This document shows, one piece after another, positions 23,221 to 34,826 of a DNA stretch of 64,000 bases. Origin of the DNA: Exophiala sp. HKRS030. Its lineage: Eukaryota > Ascomycota > Eurotiomycetes > Chaetothyriales > Herpotrichiellaceae. Position 1 is the stretch's first letter, and each line of letters opens with the position of its first letter. The notes beneath the pieces were generated by a model. The model searched no databases. It had not been told where the DNA came from and saw only the letters and a list, made by a program, of their open reading frames with translations. A program made the position numbers and the translations under genes. The stretch lies in contig JAHWDD010000007.1 of the NCBI GenBank assembly GCA_023897205.1, positions 310,001-374,000 of the forward strand, given 5' to 3'.

Positions 23221-24342
23221 TGAAAATTCTCATCCGTAGGGCATGAGTACAGGGAGGGAAAAGAGGGTTAGCAGCTTTTTGCAGGAGATATCAGTCATGA
23301 GCGTCGTCGTCACCTTCAGCATCAACATCATCAAACGAATGCTATGAACCTGGTATCAATCGCTCTTCGAATGATGCAGTCTTCGATGCGCAACGCCGTT
23401 CTGGGAGGTAGGGGGGACCTCTGGGGGCTTGTTTTCCTTCACCATGTATAAGGCATAGCGAATCGGTATCGTGCTTCCGTTCCAATGTTTTTCATCAAAT
23501 GGCAGCTCATGTACTAGAGAATTAGCACACTAAACGCAACACCAGTAAGTGCTCCAGCTGAGTACTATATGAATACGCCAGTCTGTCAGTCTGTCTCGTG
23601 GAGTCGAATGTTCTTCACAGCTAGCTTTCCAATGGATGGGCCGGAGATGGCTCTCACAAAATTACGAGGCGGCATGCTGGGTAGGTCACGAAATAGAGGA
23701 TCATCTCTTGAGGTCCGTAGCTTGTCACAAAATAGAGGGTTATACCTGAAAGCATGTCATGGCGTTTGTCTCAAAGAGGGATGGCAGGTGACCACCACAT
23801 TAGTTCCATTTTCATCCCTCGGTCCGCACGATTGTTGTTGGAGGGTGAACAAGCAATTGAGGCTGGAGGAGTCAGGGGTTTGGGGAAAGACAAAGAACAC
23901 AAGAAGCAACTCGTTGCAAGGACGTCCCAGCTTGTGGTTGTGGAAAGCAATCTGTTTGTCTCTCTCGAGACTCGTCATGAGCCACACCCATGTCTAGCAA
24001 TTTCTTCTGTTTGCGCTTTTCTGAATGCTGGAAAAGGTTCAAAAACGCGCACCCCCCACGATGCCCCGACATTGTCACAGGCTTTTTGTTCATGACCACA
24101 GACCTTTTGAGCCTGTCTGTTTTTTGGCCCTTGGCATCACCCTCTTGTTTTTGTCTTTTTTGCCATTTCATAACAAATCCTCTCCGAACCTGCCAACTGC
24201 AGACGAACCCCTTCTCCCCCCCGTCCCGACCCCGTGTTTCAAAAGTCCAGCCATATCAATTGAGTATCGTTAGAGCCGTGATTTCGAAACTGTCGTAGTA
24301 GGTCACGGATTTTTTCTTTTTGGTCATGTCGGAAAAAGGCGT
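23221..24342. other. Convergent intergenic region
   Basis: 3' flanks of eIF2B delta (+) and rps29 (-). No recognisable gene. T-rich tracts near 24060-24200 and 24310-24330 may be 3' UTR signals of rps29. Confidence 0.6.
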
Positions 24343-24856
24343 TTATCGGTGCTATCAAAAACACACAATGTCAGCTCATTCTTGTTCTTGTGTGTCGTAA
24401 AGACTCAGATGTCTCGTACCTTGATGAAACCAATGTCCTGGCTCTTCTCTCGGAAGCACTGACGGCAAATGTTCAGGCCGTACTTGCGAATGAGACCGGC
24501 TTTGTGGGTGCAGACTCGGCTGTAACAAGAAAACAAACCAGTTAGCCCGTGCAAAAGCATTTTGACATGATTGAACAAATTCCGATATCCAAAAGTGGAA
24601 ATGAAGACTGCCTAGTGGAGGTGTCGGTGTTTGGAGTCCTTATGTTTTGTTGCCCATTCCCTTTTGCAATTTTCAACACGATAGAGAGGGACCTCGAGTC
24701 CGACTCTTGTCCAAATATCTCTCGGTCGTCCCAGTCTCTTAAGCTCGTCTCGTGTGATTGTGGAAATCAATTTACAAAGGACCAAAAAACGTACCAGCCG
24801 CGAGAACCCTTGCCGAATGTTCGGGGTCGTGAGTACCAGACGCTTTCGTGAGACAT
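24343..24856 (-). CDS. rps29: Small ribosomal subunit protein uS14 (Rps29)
   Basis: Zinc-binding 40S protein, 56 aa. Three exons were joined by hand: 24795-24856, 24420-24519 and 24343-24351, with introns of 275 and 68 nt. The product begins [20 protein letters not shown] and continues [19 protein letters not shown], then [17 protein letters not shown] and stop. The four zinc Cys are in CRVC and CRQC-type pairs: C21 and C24, then C39 and C42. The first intron splits the Cys21 codon, and the last coding exon is only nine bases (CACCGATAA). The 275-nt first intron is unusually long for this window; I saw no C/D-box snoRNA in it. Confidence 0.95.
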
Positions 24857-26131
24857 GATTGTGGTGTGGTGAGGGCGCGAAGGAGAGAGTGTGTTTCTCG
24901 ATCTATTAAAAAGAATGCCGGTGTTAGTCTTGGGAGTTGAAGTCGTTGACTCTCACTCTGAGAGGATACGACGGGGAATAATAGGAGCTTGTGAATCGTT
25001 CGAAGAGGAGGTCCTCACCTTCTGGTGCGCGAAAAGTCGGGCGTTGCAAGTTGGAAGTTGTCTAGGGTTGGGGAGTGAGAGAGTCGATCTGCGAATTGCT
25101 TCAGAGTGCGCGATACAATGCTTTCGAAAAATGCAAGTGTGGGCACCCAATGCCAAGCAAGACGGGATCATGGTCATGTGACCGAGCTACGTGTCCATAT
25201 ACGGGTGTATAATTGGTTGAGATGGACAAGGCTGTAGCCTCGTCGGGATACAACAACGTCTCCTATTTTACTCTGTACTCTGTGTCGATGCCTTGCTTCG
25301 GTCGGCGAACAACTAGAATCAACCATTGATTCGCTAGGCGTGCAAACACTATAGCTGCTACTTTGTAGTGAGAAGGCACATTCGCTGCCTAGGTATAGCG
25401 ACCACTGATACCCTACCTTTCCCATTCACTGATCATGCACTAGAGTCAGGTAAGTACGCAAGCCTATATCATTCACTGATGTCACAAGCACTCTTGGATT
25501 CATTTGTCTATATATACTTATTCCAGTGAAATTACCTTCAACAAAGAATTCGCCTTGATGGCCCAACTGGTAAAAGACTCACCGCGTCGAATTGCGACTT
25601 TGTCATAACTGGTTTGGAGGTTGGGCTTATCCTTGGAAACTTCGCTCTAGTGGGATTAAACGTTGGGAGTCTGGCAGGTTTCCATGACTACTGTAGCATC
25701 TCTCTCCTCAAAAGGAGGTGTGAATGGTCATAGTCGGGATAAGTAACAGCAGAGCCGGGGGTTCGACCTTCCAAACTTTTTGTTTCTCAGTATATATTTT
25801 TTTTACTTCTTTCGAAACCCCTGTATAATGAAAACAGGTAGTGAAGAAGGTACAGTAGCAGTGAATGATCTTGGCGCGAATCAGTAAATGCCAACATACA
25901 TTCATATTTTGGTGGTAAAGATAACGTACAAACGCAAAAGCAATACTCCTCCCAAAGGCCCATTGCGAGAGAGAGAGAGAGATTATGCCAACACCAATGA
26001 CGACTGCTGTGAATTTCCGCAATCACGGTCAAATCTAAGATGCTTCATCCATCCGCCAATCTCCCCATAAGCATTTCATGCACTGACCAATGCATTCCTG
26101 CTTCTCGAATCGGTTTATCCTTGCTCCTTCT
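24857..26131. other. Intergenic region
   Basis: Promoter side of rps29 and 3' flank of the ferric reductase gene. It contains a GA dinucleotide run (about 25966-25981) and a stretch at 25556-25790 with a weak A-box/B-box resemblance (see rejected items). No gene supported. Confidence 0.55.
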
Positions 26132-28269
26132 TTACCATCTGCAGCAAAGTTAGTAACCGCTTTCCACACTGGAAAGTTGTTGACTCACCCAAAAGTCTCT
26201 TCGAAGTACTCGACATTGTTCATACCTCCCTTTAGGACCTGATGGATTACAGATCTTGCTTCATCCGCCATGGCAGCCGGACCACAAGTCATGATCGCCA
26301 CCTTCCCGCCAGCTGAACCCGCAGCATGAGCATTTTCAACGACCGAACGTATTGTACGTCGAATGTCGGGCCGACGATATGAAATCATCAGCTGCGGGTA
26401 AGCGTGTACCCATTTTTCGATGTTGCTTGCCTCCATTGCGATGGGAATCTCGTACTGCGATGTCGCGTGGAAGTACACATTCACGTCTTCTCGGTCTAGG
26501 ACCAACTGCAATTCTCGAGCAGCCACGTCCCGAATCATGGCAGCCTGCTTTGCGCACCAGATCAAAGTAATGTGTCGAGTTTGTGTTTGGCCAGATGCTG
26601 AGCGGTTGACATGATCCAGTAAATATGGCAAAGCTCCGGACAGCCCAGTGCCTCCGACAATGAGAACGACCGTTTCGAACTGATGGAGTGGACTGCGCTC
26701 GCCATAGGGACCTTCGATGAGAGTCGTTGCTTTGACAGACCCAGAAAGTGACTTGAGGCACTCCTCCTTCAGCCGCATTGTCCAGCTACTATATGGTCGA
26801 ACAAAGAATACCAATTTGTATTCTGAGACTTGAGTAATGCTTTTCCGTCTCTGAGATGGGAAGTTCGCACCAATCGGCGTCATTGGCGAATTCACGGGCA
26901 GAACCTGAATTTCCACATCCTTCTTTCTGACGGTGTTGTCGTCCGAGGTTGAGCATGACATGATGGCGGCATTGTCGTGTTGTTTGAGGCCATGCCACGC
27001 CCCAAGCGTAAACGGATGATTCTCCCATCCCTTCCACTTCGCCGGCTGGTAGATGAAATAATGCTGCCCCGGTCCAGGCTTGAGAAGGTTCGATCCTGGA
27101 ATGACCTCCAATCGGATAACATTGGCATCTTGAAGGTACGTTGCGGTGGTTTTGGTCACCACCGGTCCTCCAGAAAAACTCAGGTGGAAGTTGCAATAGA
27201 CTAGTCGCACAACCCGAGCAGATCTATCGAACACCCAGACGGCGACCACAGGCCAAAGATAATCGTTGAACTTGTTGGCAAACATCTCTGTATGGCTGAA
27301 CGAAATAAGCACGGGGACGACGTTAAACCAGATAGACTTACTGGAAGAGCCCGACAATTGCGACAACTGAGAGGGCGATGTGAATGAGCAGAAATACTTC
27401 GTAGCAACGTTTCCTGAACAAGGATGACGAGAAACCTAGCAGAAGCGACAAGGAAATGGTTGCCTAGGAGGAATCAGTCTCTCAAGGCATGTATTGGTCT
27501 CTAGCTAGCTTACCATTCCACCCATGTACCAAAATCTCTCCTTCCAAGACTGTGCGAGATGCCCTTCTATCCAAGGTTAGCGCCACTGTTTTGGATCGGG
27601 AAGGATCTCAAACATACTATTTGCTTCAATAGCACTGAATGCGACAGAGTGCAATATTGCCAGTATCGTGGCGACCCGCGCGATGTGCCGGTGAAAGACA
27701 TTGAAGGTAGAGAAACTCCATCCAGTCAACCAGAGGAAAATGTTGTTTCTCCCTGCGAATATCCACAAGATGGGCAGTGTGGCATAACAGATCTTCCCGG
27801 TTCTGTCGGCTATAGTACGCCATCGTTCGTTCGCTTGGGTGTAGCTATGATCCTCGTCAGCATAATTCGGCCCATGGAAGTGCGTGGCAACGGGAACGAC
27901 ATACTGGGTACTAGACCACGAGACATCGTATGAAACACAACACAGAGTGGCTACCAGCAGGTAGAAAGCTGTAACCACGATCGCTTCGATTCTCGTAGGA
28001 ATGGTACCAAACCACGAGCGTCGTTGGTGTTTCGAGCCGAATGCGGCGGGAGTGGTCAGGTTCGCTCTGATCCAGTGTTGAACACCACCGTACAGAGGCG
28101 AAGAAGAGCGTTCGCTTCGTCTTTGGCGACCTTCGAGGTCACGGCCAAGTTCAGCTCGGCGGGTGGAGAGGAGGGAGTGAATCAGGCGACGGGCGATGCC
28201 TACCAACAATATCCCTCCCCAGAACCCGTAGATCACCCAGCTTAGCTGCCAGGATATGTCAGAGGCCAT
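26132..28269 (-). CDS. Ferric/cupric reductase, FRE family flavocytochrome
   Basis: Plasma-membrane reductase moving electrons from NADPH via FAD and two hemes to extracellular Fe3+/Cu2+. Five exons: 27618-28269, 27514-27566, 27342-27463, 26189-27295 and 26132-26138, giving 646 aa. Residues 1-~275 hold the transmembrane domain; heme-ligand His pairs are suggested by FHRHIARVATILAILHS and by CYEVFLLIHIALSVV with GLFHH. The FAD motif is NHPFTLG (~369-374), the NADPH site GGTGLSG (~490-496), and the C-terminal NADPH motif is TCGPAAMADEARS. The end YFEETFGW is the usual FRE terminus and is recovered only by using a 7-nt last exon. There is no adjacent multicopper oxidase or siderophore gene, so the specific metal is not indicated. 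Confidence 0.93.
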
Positions 28270-29324
28270 GTTAAACCATGCTGAAATGGAGGAGTGAGGG
28301 GAGTTCCCACCTCCATGTCAAAGGATATATTGCTCGAAGCAGCTGGTCCAGAATATGATCCATGCACAATGCCCTTTGTCCTCCCTTGCCATCGTTTGCA
28401 TGCCACCAACGCGGTCATTCTGACACGGCACCGAGCGTCGACCCGAATGTCATGCGCTGCATATTCAAGACAGTCGGCAACAATGCGTCATGCCGCCGTT
28501 GCTACGCGAAAACGTGGGCAACAGGGATGATTGTGTGAAGTCTTTTTGATGTCCGCCATTCTACTGGAAGAGCTTGTCACAGCCTTGACGCCAGATATGG
28601 GATCGTATTGCCATGCGTTTCCCGTCAACATGGCATGCAGGGCTGCGAACAATGCGAACGGATTTTGTCACCATACCTCGCCGAGAAGGAAACTTGGGCG
28701 ATAGGACAACCCAGGTCTCCGTTGGTGACCGAGAAGAGACCAAGGGGGAGGAAATACGTGGGTATGCTACTTACGGAGAACATGGCGGACGCATGGTCCT
28801 TGCGGGAAACTCCCTCAAAAACGGATCAGTTTCGCCACATTCCAAACCCATCATCAGAGATATTGTCATTGTTACTACGGGCGACGTAGAAAGCCTCTTG
28901 ACTTATGTTAGATGGGCGGAGATGGGGCGTGAGCCGAACGCTCCTCTGTCCGCAACATGGCTAGTAAAGGGATCAAATGGCAACAAATGGCATCTGTCGA
29001 GGTCTCAACGCAATGTAATTCATGTCGACTTTTTCTATCGAGGACATTGCATGCGGGAGATGGACGAGGAGTCGCGGCCAGGTGAGACAATACATCAGCG
29101 AGGTGAGAATGTCTGTTCAGTGCCTGTGCTCTCGTCCGTTTCAGGTTTAGTGGGTAAATAACTGCGGATCGGGATATTTTGATAGCAAATCGCCGACACT
29201 GTCAATCTCTCAATTCCTCAAGTTCTCAAGACCATACACATATGCTTGCGCCTTTGCATGATATGTTTTGCCTCTAGGTAGCACATCCTTAGTTTAGAGA
29301 AAACACAAACTCCCTCCTCCGGGG
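28270..29324. other. Intergenic region between two minus-strand genes
   Basis: Promoter of the ferric reductase and 3' flank of the acetyltransferase. A 182-codon plus-strand frame (28613-29161) begins with ATG but has no recognisable domain and low-quality composition; I leave it uncalled. Confidence 0.5.
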
Positions 29325-30017
29325 TCAAGGCTTTTGTTGTTGAGGTTCTCTGACCATGCAAAATAAATCACACTTGACCCCGTCATCGTCACACACCATC
29401 TTCCGTGCCATCTTGAAGCCCATCTTCTCGTAGATTGCAATGTTCGGCGTCTCCTTGGAACTCTCGAGGTAACACATTCGACCTTCCTCGTCCGCCTGCT
29501 TGGTGACGACCTCGAACAGCGACCTCCCGATGCCCTTGCCCTGGATCCCCGGCCTGACGGTGACGATGTTACAAAAGTAGTACCCGTTGGGGTCCGTCCA
29601 GACGGCGCTCTGCGCCTGGGCCTGCTCGCGCTTCCATATCCAGTACCTCTTGGTGTTCAGGCCACCGCGGCCCCGAAAGCGGAGCAGATTCCAACCCTGC
29701 TTGAACCACAAAACGTAGTCGTCGATCCATTCACTCCAGGTCTGCTTGTCGTTTACGTCTCGCGGCTTCATCCACATGCTCACGCCGAGTACTTTGCCGT
29801 CGTCGTCTTCCGTGTCCTTGGCCACGTAGAACAAGGCGTTACGCATCCCCCAATCGCACTTGGCCTTGAGACTGGCAAAGTTGCGTTCCTTGTTGAACTT
29901 GCCCGGCCGCGTGTCAAACGCCCACAGGTGGTATGGGTCGTCGGCGAACGCGACTTGGATGCATTCCACTACCGAAAGAATATCCTCGGTAGTTATGGGC
30001 TTAATTTCGATACCCAT
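29325..30017 (-). CDS. GNAT-family N-acetyltransferase
   Basis: 230 aa, single exon. The acetyl-CoA binding core is VTVRPGIQGKGIGRSLFEVV (~residues 153-172), which carries the Q-x-x-G-x-G signature of motif A. It is followed by ADEEGRMCYLESSKETPNIAIYEKMGF, the typical motif B with a conserved Tyr. The N-terminal half (MGIEIKPITTEDILSVVECIQVAF) matches the usual GNAT start and includes DDPYHLWAFDTRPG. Such stand-alone fungal GNATs act on unknown amines or amino acids; no substrate can be read from the sequence. There is no signal peptide or membrane segment, so it is probably cytosolic. Confidence 0.88.
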   Translation of the reverse strand: MGIEIKPITTEDILSVVECIQVAFADDPYHLWAFDTRPGKFNKERNFASLKAKCDWGMRNALFYVAKDTEDDDGKVLGVSMWMKPRDVNDKQTWSEWIDDYVLWFKQGWNLLRFRGRGGLNTKRYWIWKREQAQAQSAVWTDPNGYYFCNIVTVRPGIQGKGIGRSLFEVVTKQADEEGRMCYLESSKETPNIAIYEKMGFKMARKMVCDDDGVKCDLFCMVREPQQQKP

Positions 30018-30534
30018 CTTTTGGCGCTATCACTCGAGGAAGGCGCGGTTTTGTTGAGGGAGGAATGCGATTCGTGCAAAGAATTGAAAGGTCTGTGCTT
30101 AGTCACTCAAAGCCACCACGGTCCCTTCGGGTCTTTACACTTGGAGACTCTTTTGCGTTCTTCTGGACTCAAGGACTCTTCAATTGTCTCGCCGATGTCT
30201 ATGGCAGGCCCATGGAAAGATTTACTGCCGTTGCAGGTTTAAAATTACTAATGGTCAAGTCCGAGTTGAGGGGCCGTGTGCCAGAACTATATATTCAAGT
30301 CCATTATTTTCTGTCGCGTCTACATTCCTTTTTGGGTTATTCAAAGAACGACGATACATTTACCAGCATTGATTTTACTCTGCTAACTTTCCCATCTGAC
30401 ATCGTACATAGATCTCGAATTCTTTGCCTTCAAGGAGTCCTCCCTCCCAATGTCCAGCCAGACTGGTTATCTAGTCTTGGTTGAAGCTTGCTATGTTTAA
30501 TCCATTCAGGTCTCAAGAGCTCCCCTCCCTCTCT
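30018..30534. other. Intergenic region
   Basis: About 0.5 kb between the acetyltransferase start and the thioesterase stop, both minus strand. No gene seen. Confidence 0.6.
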
Positions 30535-31661
30535 TTACAAATGACTCGGAAATCTGAGCATCCCGTCCTGTATTGTCGTCGCGATGACTCTCCCACTCGC
30601 ATGATCCCAAAGTCGACTATTATGACAACCACGATTATCACCGCTGTGACTTGTCCACGCCTCCTGGACAAACCACTTTGACGTCCTTGCCTCGTCCACC
30701 AAACACAAATGTTCCGCGAGACCGTGGAAGACGACCGTGTGTGACAGCGATGCCATAGTAGTTGGCACATGCTCATAGCCCAGTGCCCTCTGCACGAGGA
30801 AAAGCGAATTGCGATCTGACGCATACAAATGAGCCGCGGCATGAAGGTTCAGATCAGTCTCTTCTTGGAGGTTCGTGTCTTCTTCATCTTGTATGAGCCG
30901 ATAGAAATGCAGAGCTCGCCACCTCGACGCGCCTTGCCCATCCGTACCACCACCACGTTCCACAATTCCGTTGTGCTTGTGCATATCCACCCTCCTCATC
31001 TCGACACCTGGGAACGCTGCCGCCGTTTTGTTCCAGCGCTCAGCCTCTTGCTCCTCCCACCACTGTGAGTCAGCCCCTGGGGCTAGGGGGTGGTCCTGAG
31101 GAGCCAACCCGTCCAAGACACTGCTATAATCCTTCCTGATATGCTCCTTGGACACGTTTTGATGTTCGAAATCTCGCCATTTGCCATTGTTCTTCTCTGA
31201 CCGTTTGAATGACATCGTAGCTGTGAAACATGGCTGAGATCCTTGCCCGGCAGCGCTGGATTGCTGATATACATCGACTGATCTGAGGCAGTATATCCCT
31301 CCGTCTCGAAGCCTCCGTACGCGATAGACAAATGGCAGGTCTATTGCCCCGGGAAGATTAAAGTAGCCCGTTATTGACTAGATCGGCCCGTTAAAAAAAT
31401 CCATTGTAGCAATAATTCATGGACGGGACATTTCGTGCGTGGAGCAAATCTTACATGTAAGACGAGTCCTTTTTCCACCGTCCTGCTTGCAGCGTACATG
31501 GCTTGGGCGTAGACATGGCCGCCGAATGCTCGTTGGAACGGTGCAGGTGGCCAAGCAGCGGTCAGTGACTGGAAAACATCATCGCCAATCGATTTTAGGG
31601 CCATCAAGCGTTTGAAAGAGATCGGGTCTTTCCCTCGAAGAGGCGTGACTTTCGAGTCCAT
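30535..31661 (-). CDS. Acyl-CoA thioesterase II (TesB/Tes1 type), probably peroxisomal
   Basis: Hydrolyses acyl-CoA to free acid and CoA during peroxisomal beta-oxidation. Two exons, 31455-31661 and 30535-31377 (intron 31378-31454), give 349 aa; the join reads KGLVLH-SITGYFNLPGAID. The N-terminal hotdog has RAFGGHVYAQAMYAASRTV and FVYRVRRLRDGG, then the first-repeat end ATMSFKR. The C-terminal hotdog has AHLYASDRNSLF, SLSHTVVFH, EAWTSHSGDNRG and GRVIATTIQDGMLRF. An Asp, a Ser/Thr and a Gln, the expected catalytic triad, are present in SDRN, WTSHSGDNRG and TIQDG. The protein ends in Ser-His-Leu, which fits the relaxed PTS1 consensus. It shares a 562-bp divergent promoter region with the CsbD-like gene. 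Confidence 0.9.
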
Positions 31662-32223
31662 GCTGTTGCTAACTTGACTCCTCACGTCCCTGGGAAGTTC
31701 ACCGATATCCCAGAATCAGGCAAGTTGCTTCAGACATCATATCAACAGTCAGGTATTTGCACAAGCCCAGAAACAATCACCTGCTGCCCTCGTTGTTTTC
31801 ACCACTTCGTAGTTGAGGCCGTGCAAGTACAGTGAGACATTCCCCAGAAACGATCAAACCTCGGCTATTACAACGAAAGCATATGTCCTATATAATCATT
31901 CGTGGGATACGGAAAGCTAGTCCGTCCAGCGTCTTATCTCACGTGGCGATAAGAACTAACATGACATCACATATACAGTAGGAGGAGCACCGCATTTATA
32001 TTTCTCGATGTTGTCATGGAAGCAACGTACTGTCCTCACCTTGATCTCACACTGTACAAGTATACAAACTAAGTACCTACCTAAGTACAAATCACCTGCG
32101 GCGCCTCTCTACAGCTTGTTGTTGTGTCCCAATACGACATCGAACTTGCCCACCCTCAAAAGCCAAACAAGACACCTGAAACCGCGACACCTCAGGTTAT
32201 TGATCCTCTATCTCGCCACGGCA
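31662..32223. promoter_or_regulatory. Divergent promoter region, thioesterase / CsbD-like gene
   Basis: 562 bp between two divergent start codons. No defined element was recognised other than a TACCTACCTAAGTAC segment near 32072. A frame opening at 32008 runs across the CsbD-like start in another phase and is probably leader sequence. Confidence 0.55.
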
Positions 32224-32660
32224 ATGTCATCGGATCAATCTTCTTCCGCCGATTCTCAATCTCAGCCCTCCATGCTGGGCGGTCACGCCAAGGTACAAAA
32301 ACTCTTGTCATGTCCCAACCCCCATTTCTGTTTGGGTGATTCACTCTCTTTTGTTGTGTCCTCGTCCCGGCTGACACTCTCTCCCTTGCTTCTACACGAA
32401 AACAGTACGTGCAGGGCGCAGTCTCGTCGGCCCTGGGCTACGAATCGGGCCAACAGACAAAAGACGCTGCAGTACAAGAGATGCGCGACGCCAAGGAGGC
32501 CCAATCGTCAGATCCTCATCAGCAAGCCGCCCAGTCCACCATCCTAGGGTCGGTCGAGAAGGCGGCGGGTCAAGTGACGGGCTGCGAGGGCATGGTAGAA
32601 GAGGGAAAAGATAGAATTCCACAAAAGGCTGGGATCGAAGAGACCAACGGCACCGGCTAA
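32224..32660 (+). CDS. Small CsbD-like protein
   Basis: Two exons (32224-32292 and 32406-32660; intron 113 nt) encode 107 aa. Splicing joins MLGGHAK to YVQGAVSSALGYESG. The sequence is very hydrophilic, rich in Ala, Gln, Glu and Lys, and has two related GS/GY-type segments (AVSSALGYESGQQ and SVEKAAGQVTGCEGM), as in CsbD-like fungal proteins that are usually stress-induced. Some fungal members are annotated as mismatched-base-pair/cruciform DNA-recognition proteins (Hmp1); I would not infer that function here. No membrane segment or signal peptide. Confidence 0.8.
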
Positions 32661-33117
32661 TAACAAAACCATAAACCCCCTCCCGGAGGGTTAGCTTGAC
32701 ACTGAAGGGTTATGGAATTTACGAACCAATAGTGGCTGGGGTTGCTGGGAATCGAGGTATACCTAGGTTTTCATTTTGATTGAGTTCAAGCACCTCTTAC
32801 TGTAGGTTTATTTCCATTCAAAGACTTGACACCGCCGCACAAATATGTTCAGCACTTTAGTAGTTGTACGAGTATGTTCTTATCTAGCCGCAGGGCCAAG
32901 GTATTCTTGCCATTGGGGCATAGGTGCCAGTGACAGTCGACACGAAGAAACCCTACTGGTCTTTAACATCGTCCAAACCTGCCCGATCGATGTTTCTTGA
33001 TCCCCCAGCGTCTGACCAACTTTATGACCCGTTATGTTTATCGTATTCATTAAAAGTCGTTTATTCTCATCTCATCTTTTTCCATAGCCTCTTTCTCCCA
33101 TTCCTCAGAGTCTCATA
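32661..33117. other. Convergent intergenic region
   Basis: 3' flanks of the CsbD-like gene (+) and the alpha/beta hydrolase (-). Holds one TACCTAGGT near match at 32760. No gene seen. Confidence 0.6.
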
Positions 33118-34826
33118 TCATAGCCCTGTATTGCCTCGCGTTTTCGGCAGGGGCACTTTCCCGTCCGCAGCCTTGTCGACAATGACACTATCCTCGAGCT
33201 CTTCGTCTTCAAGACCATCATCACGCATTCGGACGTCGTTATCAGCGTCTGAATCCATACCGTCGTCTTTGGCCACTGAATCCCAGCCCTTAGCAAGGTC
33301 GGGATCAATTGGGTACGCCGCCCCATATCGATCTCGTTCTCGTTCTTTGGCTTTGACCTCCTCCGCATCATAATCAGGCTTTTCCCACCCATCACCAATC
33401 TCGCCAAAACTGATACCGTGATTTTCGCCCAAGAAGGTCGGCCCGTCACTGGCGCGATACCACACCTGGTCGACCCAAGAAGCCAAGCATGTCTTTGCTT
33501 GCTCGCCGAGGGCGTAGAATCCGGGATTATCTCGCGGAAAGAACATGGACACATGCGCCGTCGTCTCGTCACGGGCCTTGTCATTGATGGCTTTTGACCA
33601 TTTGAAACCTCCGCCTTCTGCTTTGACTTGCCTGCCATCCTTAGTGACAAAGACTGGCAAGTTGCAGAAAGTCCGCTCTTTCCCGGCCAAGCTCGCTGTG
33701 ATGCCATAGCCCTCTTGAGCGCCCCTACCTAGATTGCTGTATAGGTTCGCGCAGCCGCCGCCGCGTTCCTTGAATGCATCTTCCACATTTTCCACCCGCC
33801 GGCGCAAGTGCTCGGGCTTAAAAAGCTCGCCCACGAAGAGAAGATGATCACTGGCCCATTGCCATCCAGCGCTAATCTTCTCTCGTTGCGAGTATAGTGC
33901 CGCTGCCCCACCAGCAACAACTGCACCGGCAGCTCCTGCGAACATGGCATATTTGCCCCAAGATTGCCATTTCGGTGCGGCTGCAGCGTCCGCGGTGGAT
34001 GAGCTAGGGGCAGGAAGAGCGGCCACAGGCCTCTTGGGCGGTGAGGAGATGTTCGGTTCCGACTTGGAACCCCAGCCGAACATAGAGGCGACCTCGGAGG
34101 CCGTGTTGTAGGCGCTCGAGATGGTCTTGTGACCACCTTCGAGACCATGTGCCACCATTCCAGGTGCAAGGCCTAAGTATGGAGTGTCGAAAGCCAAGAT
34201 ACCCTGGATGTGAGGAAACATGAAGGAATGCGCCTGGAATGGGTCAGGAGGGTTTGGGTGTGTAGTGGAAGTTGTGGAACCGAGGGTCGTGTTGGAAGGA
34301 AAGTTCGGCTTGCTGGGGTTCTGTCGTGAGGCGGCTGCCGGGATGGGCTGCTCATTTGCAAGCATCAAATAAGTCTCAGCAGCAACAATTCCGCCCATGG
34401 AATGGCCGACCAACATAACATGCACCGAGGGATCGATGGTCGGAGACGGGGTGTGCCTAGCGACTTCCAGATCAATCACTTTGTTTTGAAGCCTGGAAAA
34501 TCCATAGTGTAAGTCATGTGCGGTCTCTCTTTTCACTTATACACTTCAACACACCATTCTCGGAAGCGGCCGACACAATCTTTCAAGTCACCTCGGGTTT
34601 CGAATCGAGGGTAGGTGACTGCGACGACATCGATGTTGGGCAGAGCGTGGCTGACCAGTGCTCGCAGGTGCTCTGGGAATGTGCCAAAAGTATCATCGCC
34701 GCCCTGGAGATATTTCGATCAGCTGCAAGACACAAGAAGAGCGCATACGCAAAAGCCATTGACACATGGCTAATCGGATCGCACCTTGAAGCCGTGGATG
34801 AAGACAAGAAGTAATGTCTTGCGCAT
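33118..34826 (-). CDS. DUF676-type alpha/beta hydrolase (lipase-like serine esterase)
   Basis: Three exons, 34785-34826, 34555-34703 and 33118-34492, give 521 aa; both introns (81 and 61 nt) restore phase. The protein opens directly with the beta strand and oxyanion motif MRKTLLLVFIHGFK (HG at 11-12) and DTFGTFPEHL. The nucleophile elbow is VGHSMGG with Ser95. TPYLGL follows in the usual lipase position. A small-residue-rich hydrophobic stretch (~245-264, YAMFAGAAGAVVAGGAAALY) could anchor it in a membrane. The C-terminal ~60 residues are acidic and probably disordered. No signal peptide. The substrate is unknown; the family includes fungal proteins annotated as lipases or as proteins of unknown function. 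Confidence 0.87.

Noticed and set aside
25556..25790. tRNA-like segment: TGGCCCAACTGG (A-box-like) and GGTTCGACCTT (B-box-like) about 190 nt apart, followed by a T run
   Set aside because: The boxes are too far apart, the B box lacks its terminal C, and no acceptor, anticodon or T stem can be drawn.
28613..29161. 182-codon ATG frame upstream of the ferric reductase
   Set aside because: No domain, and composition looks random. It would need transcript evidence.
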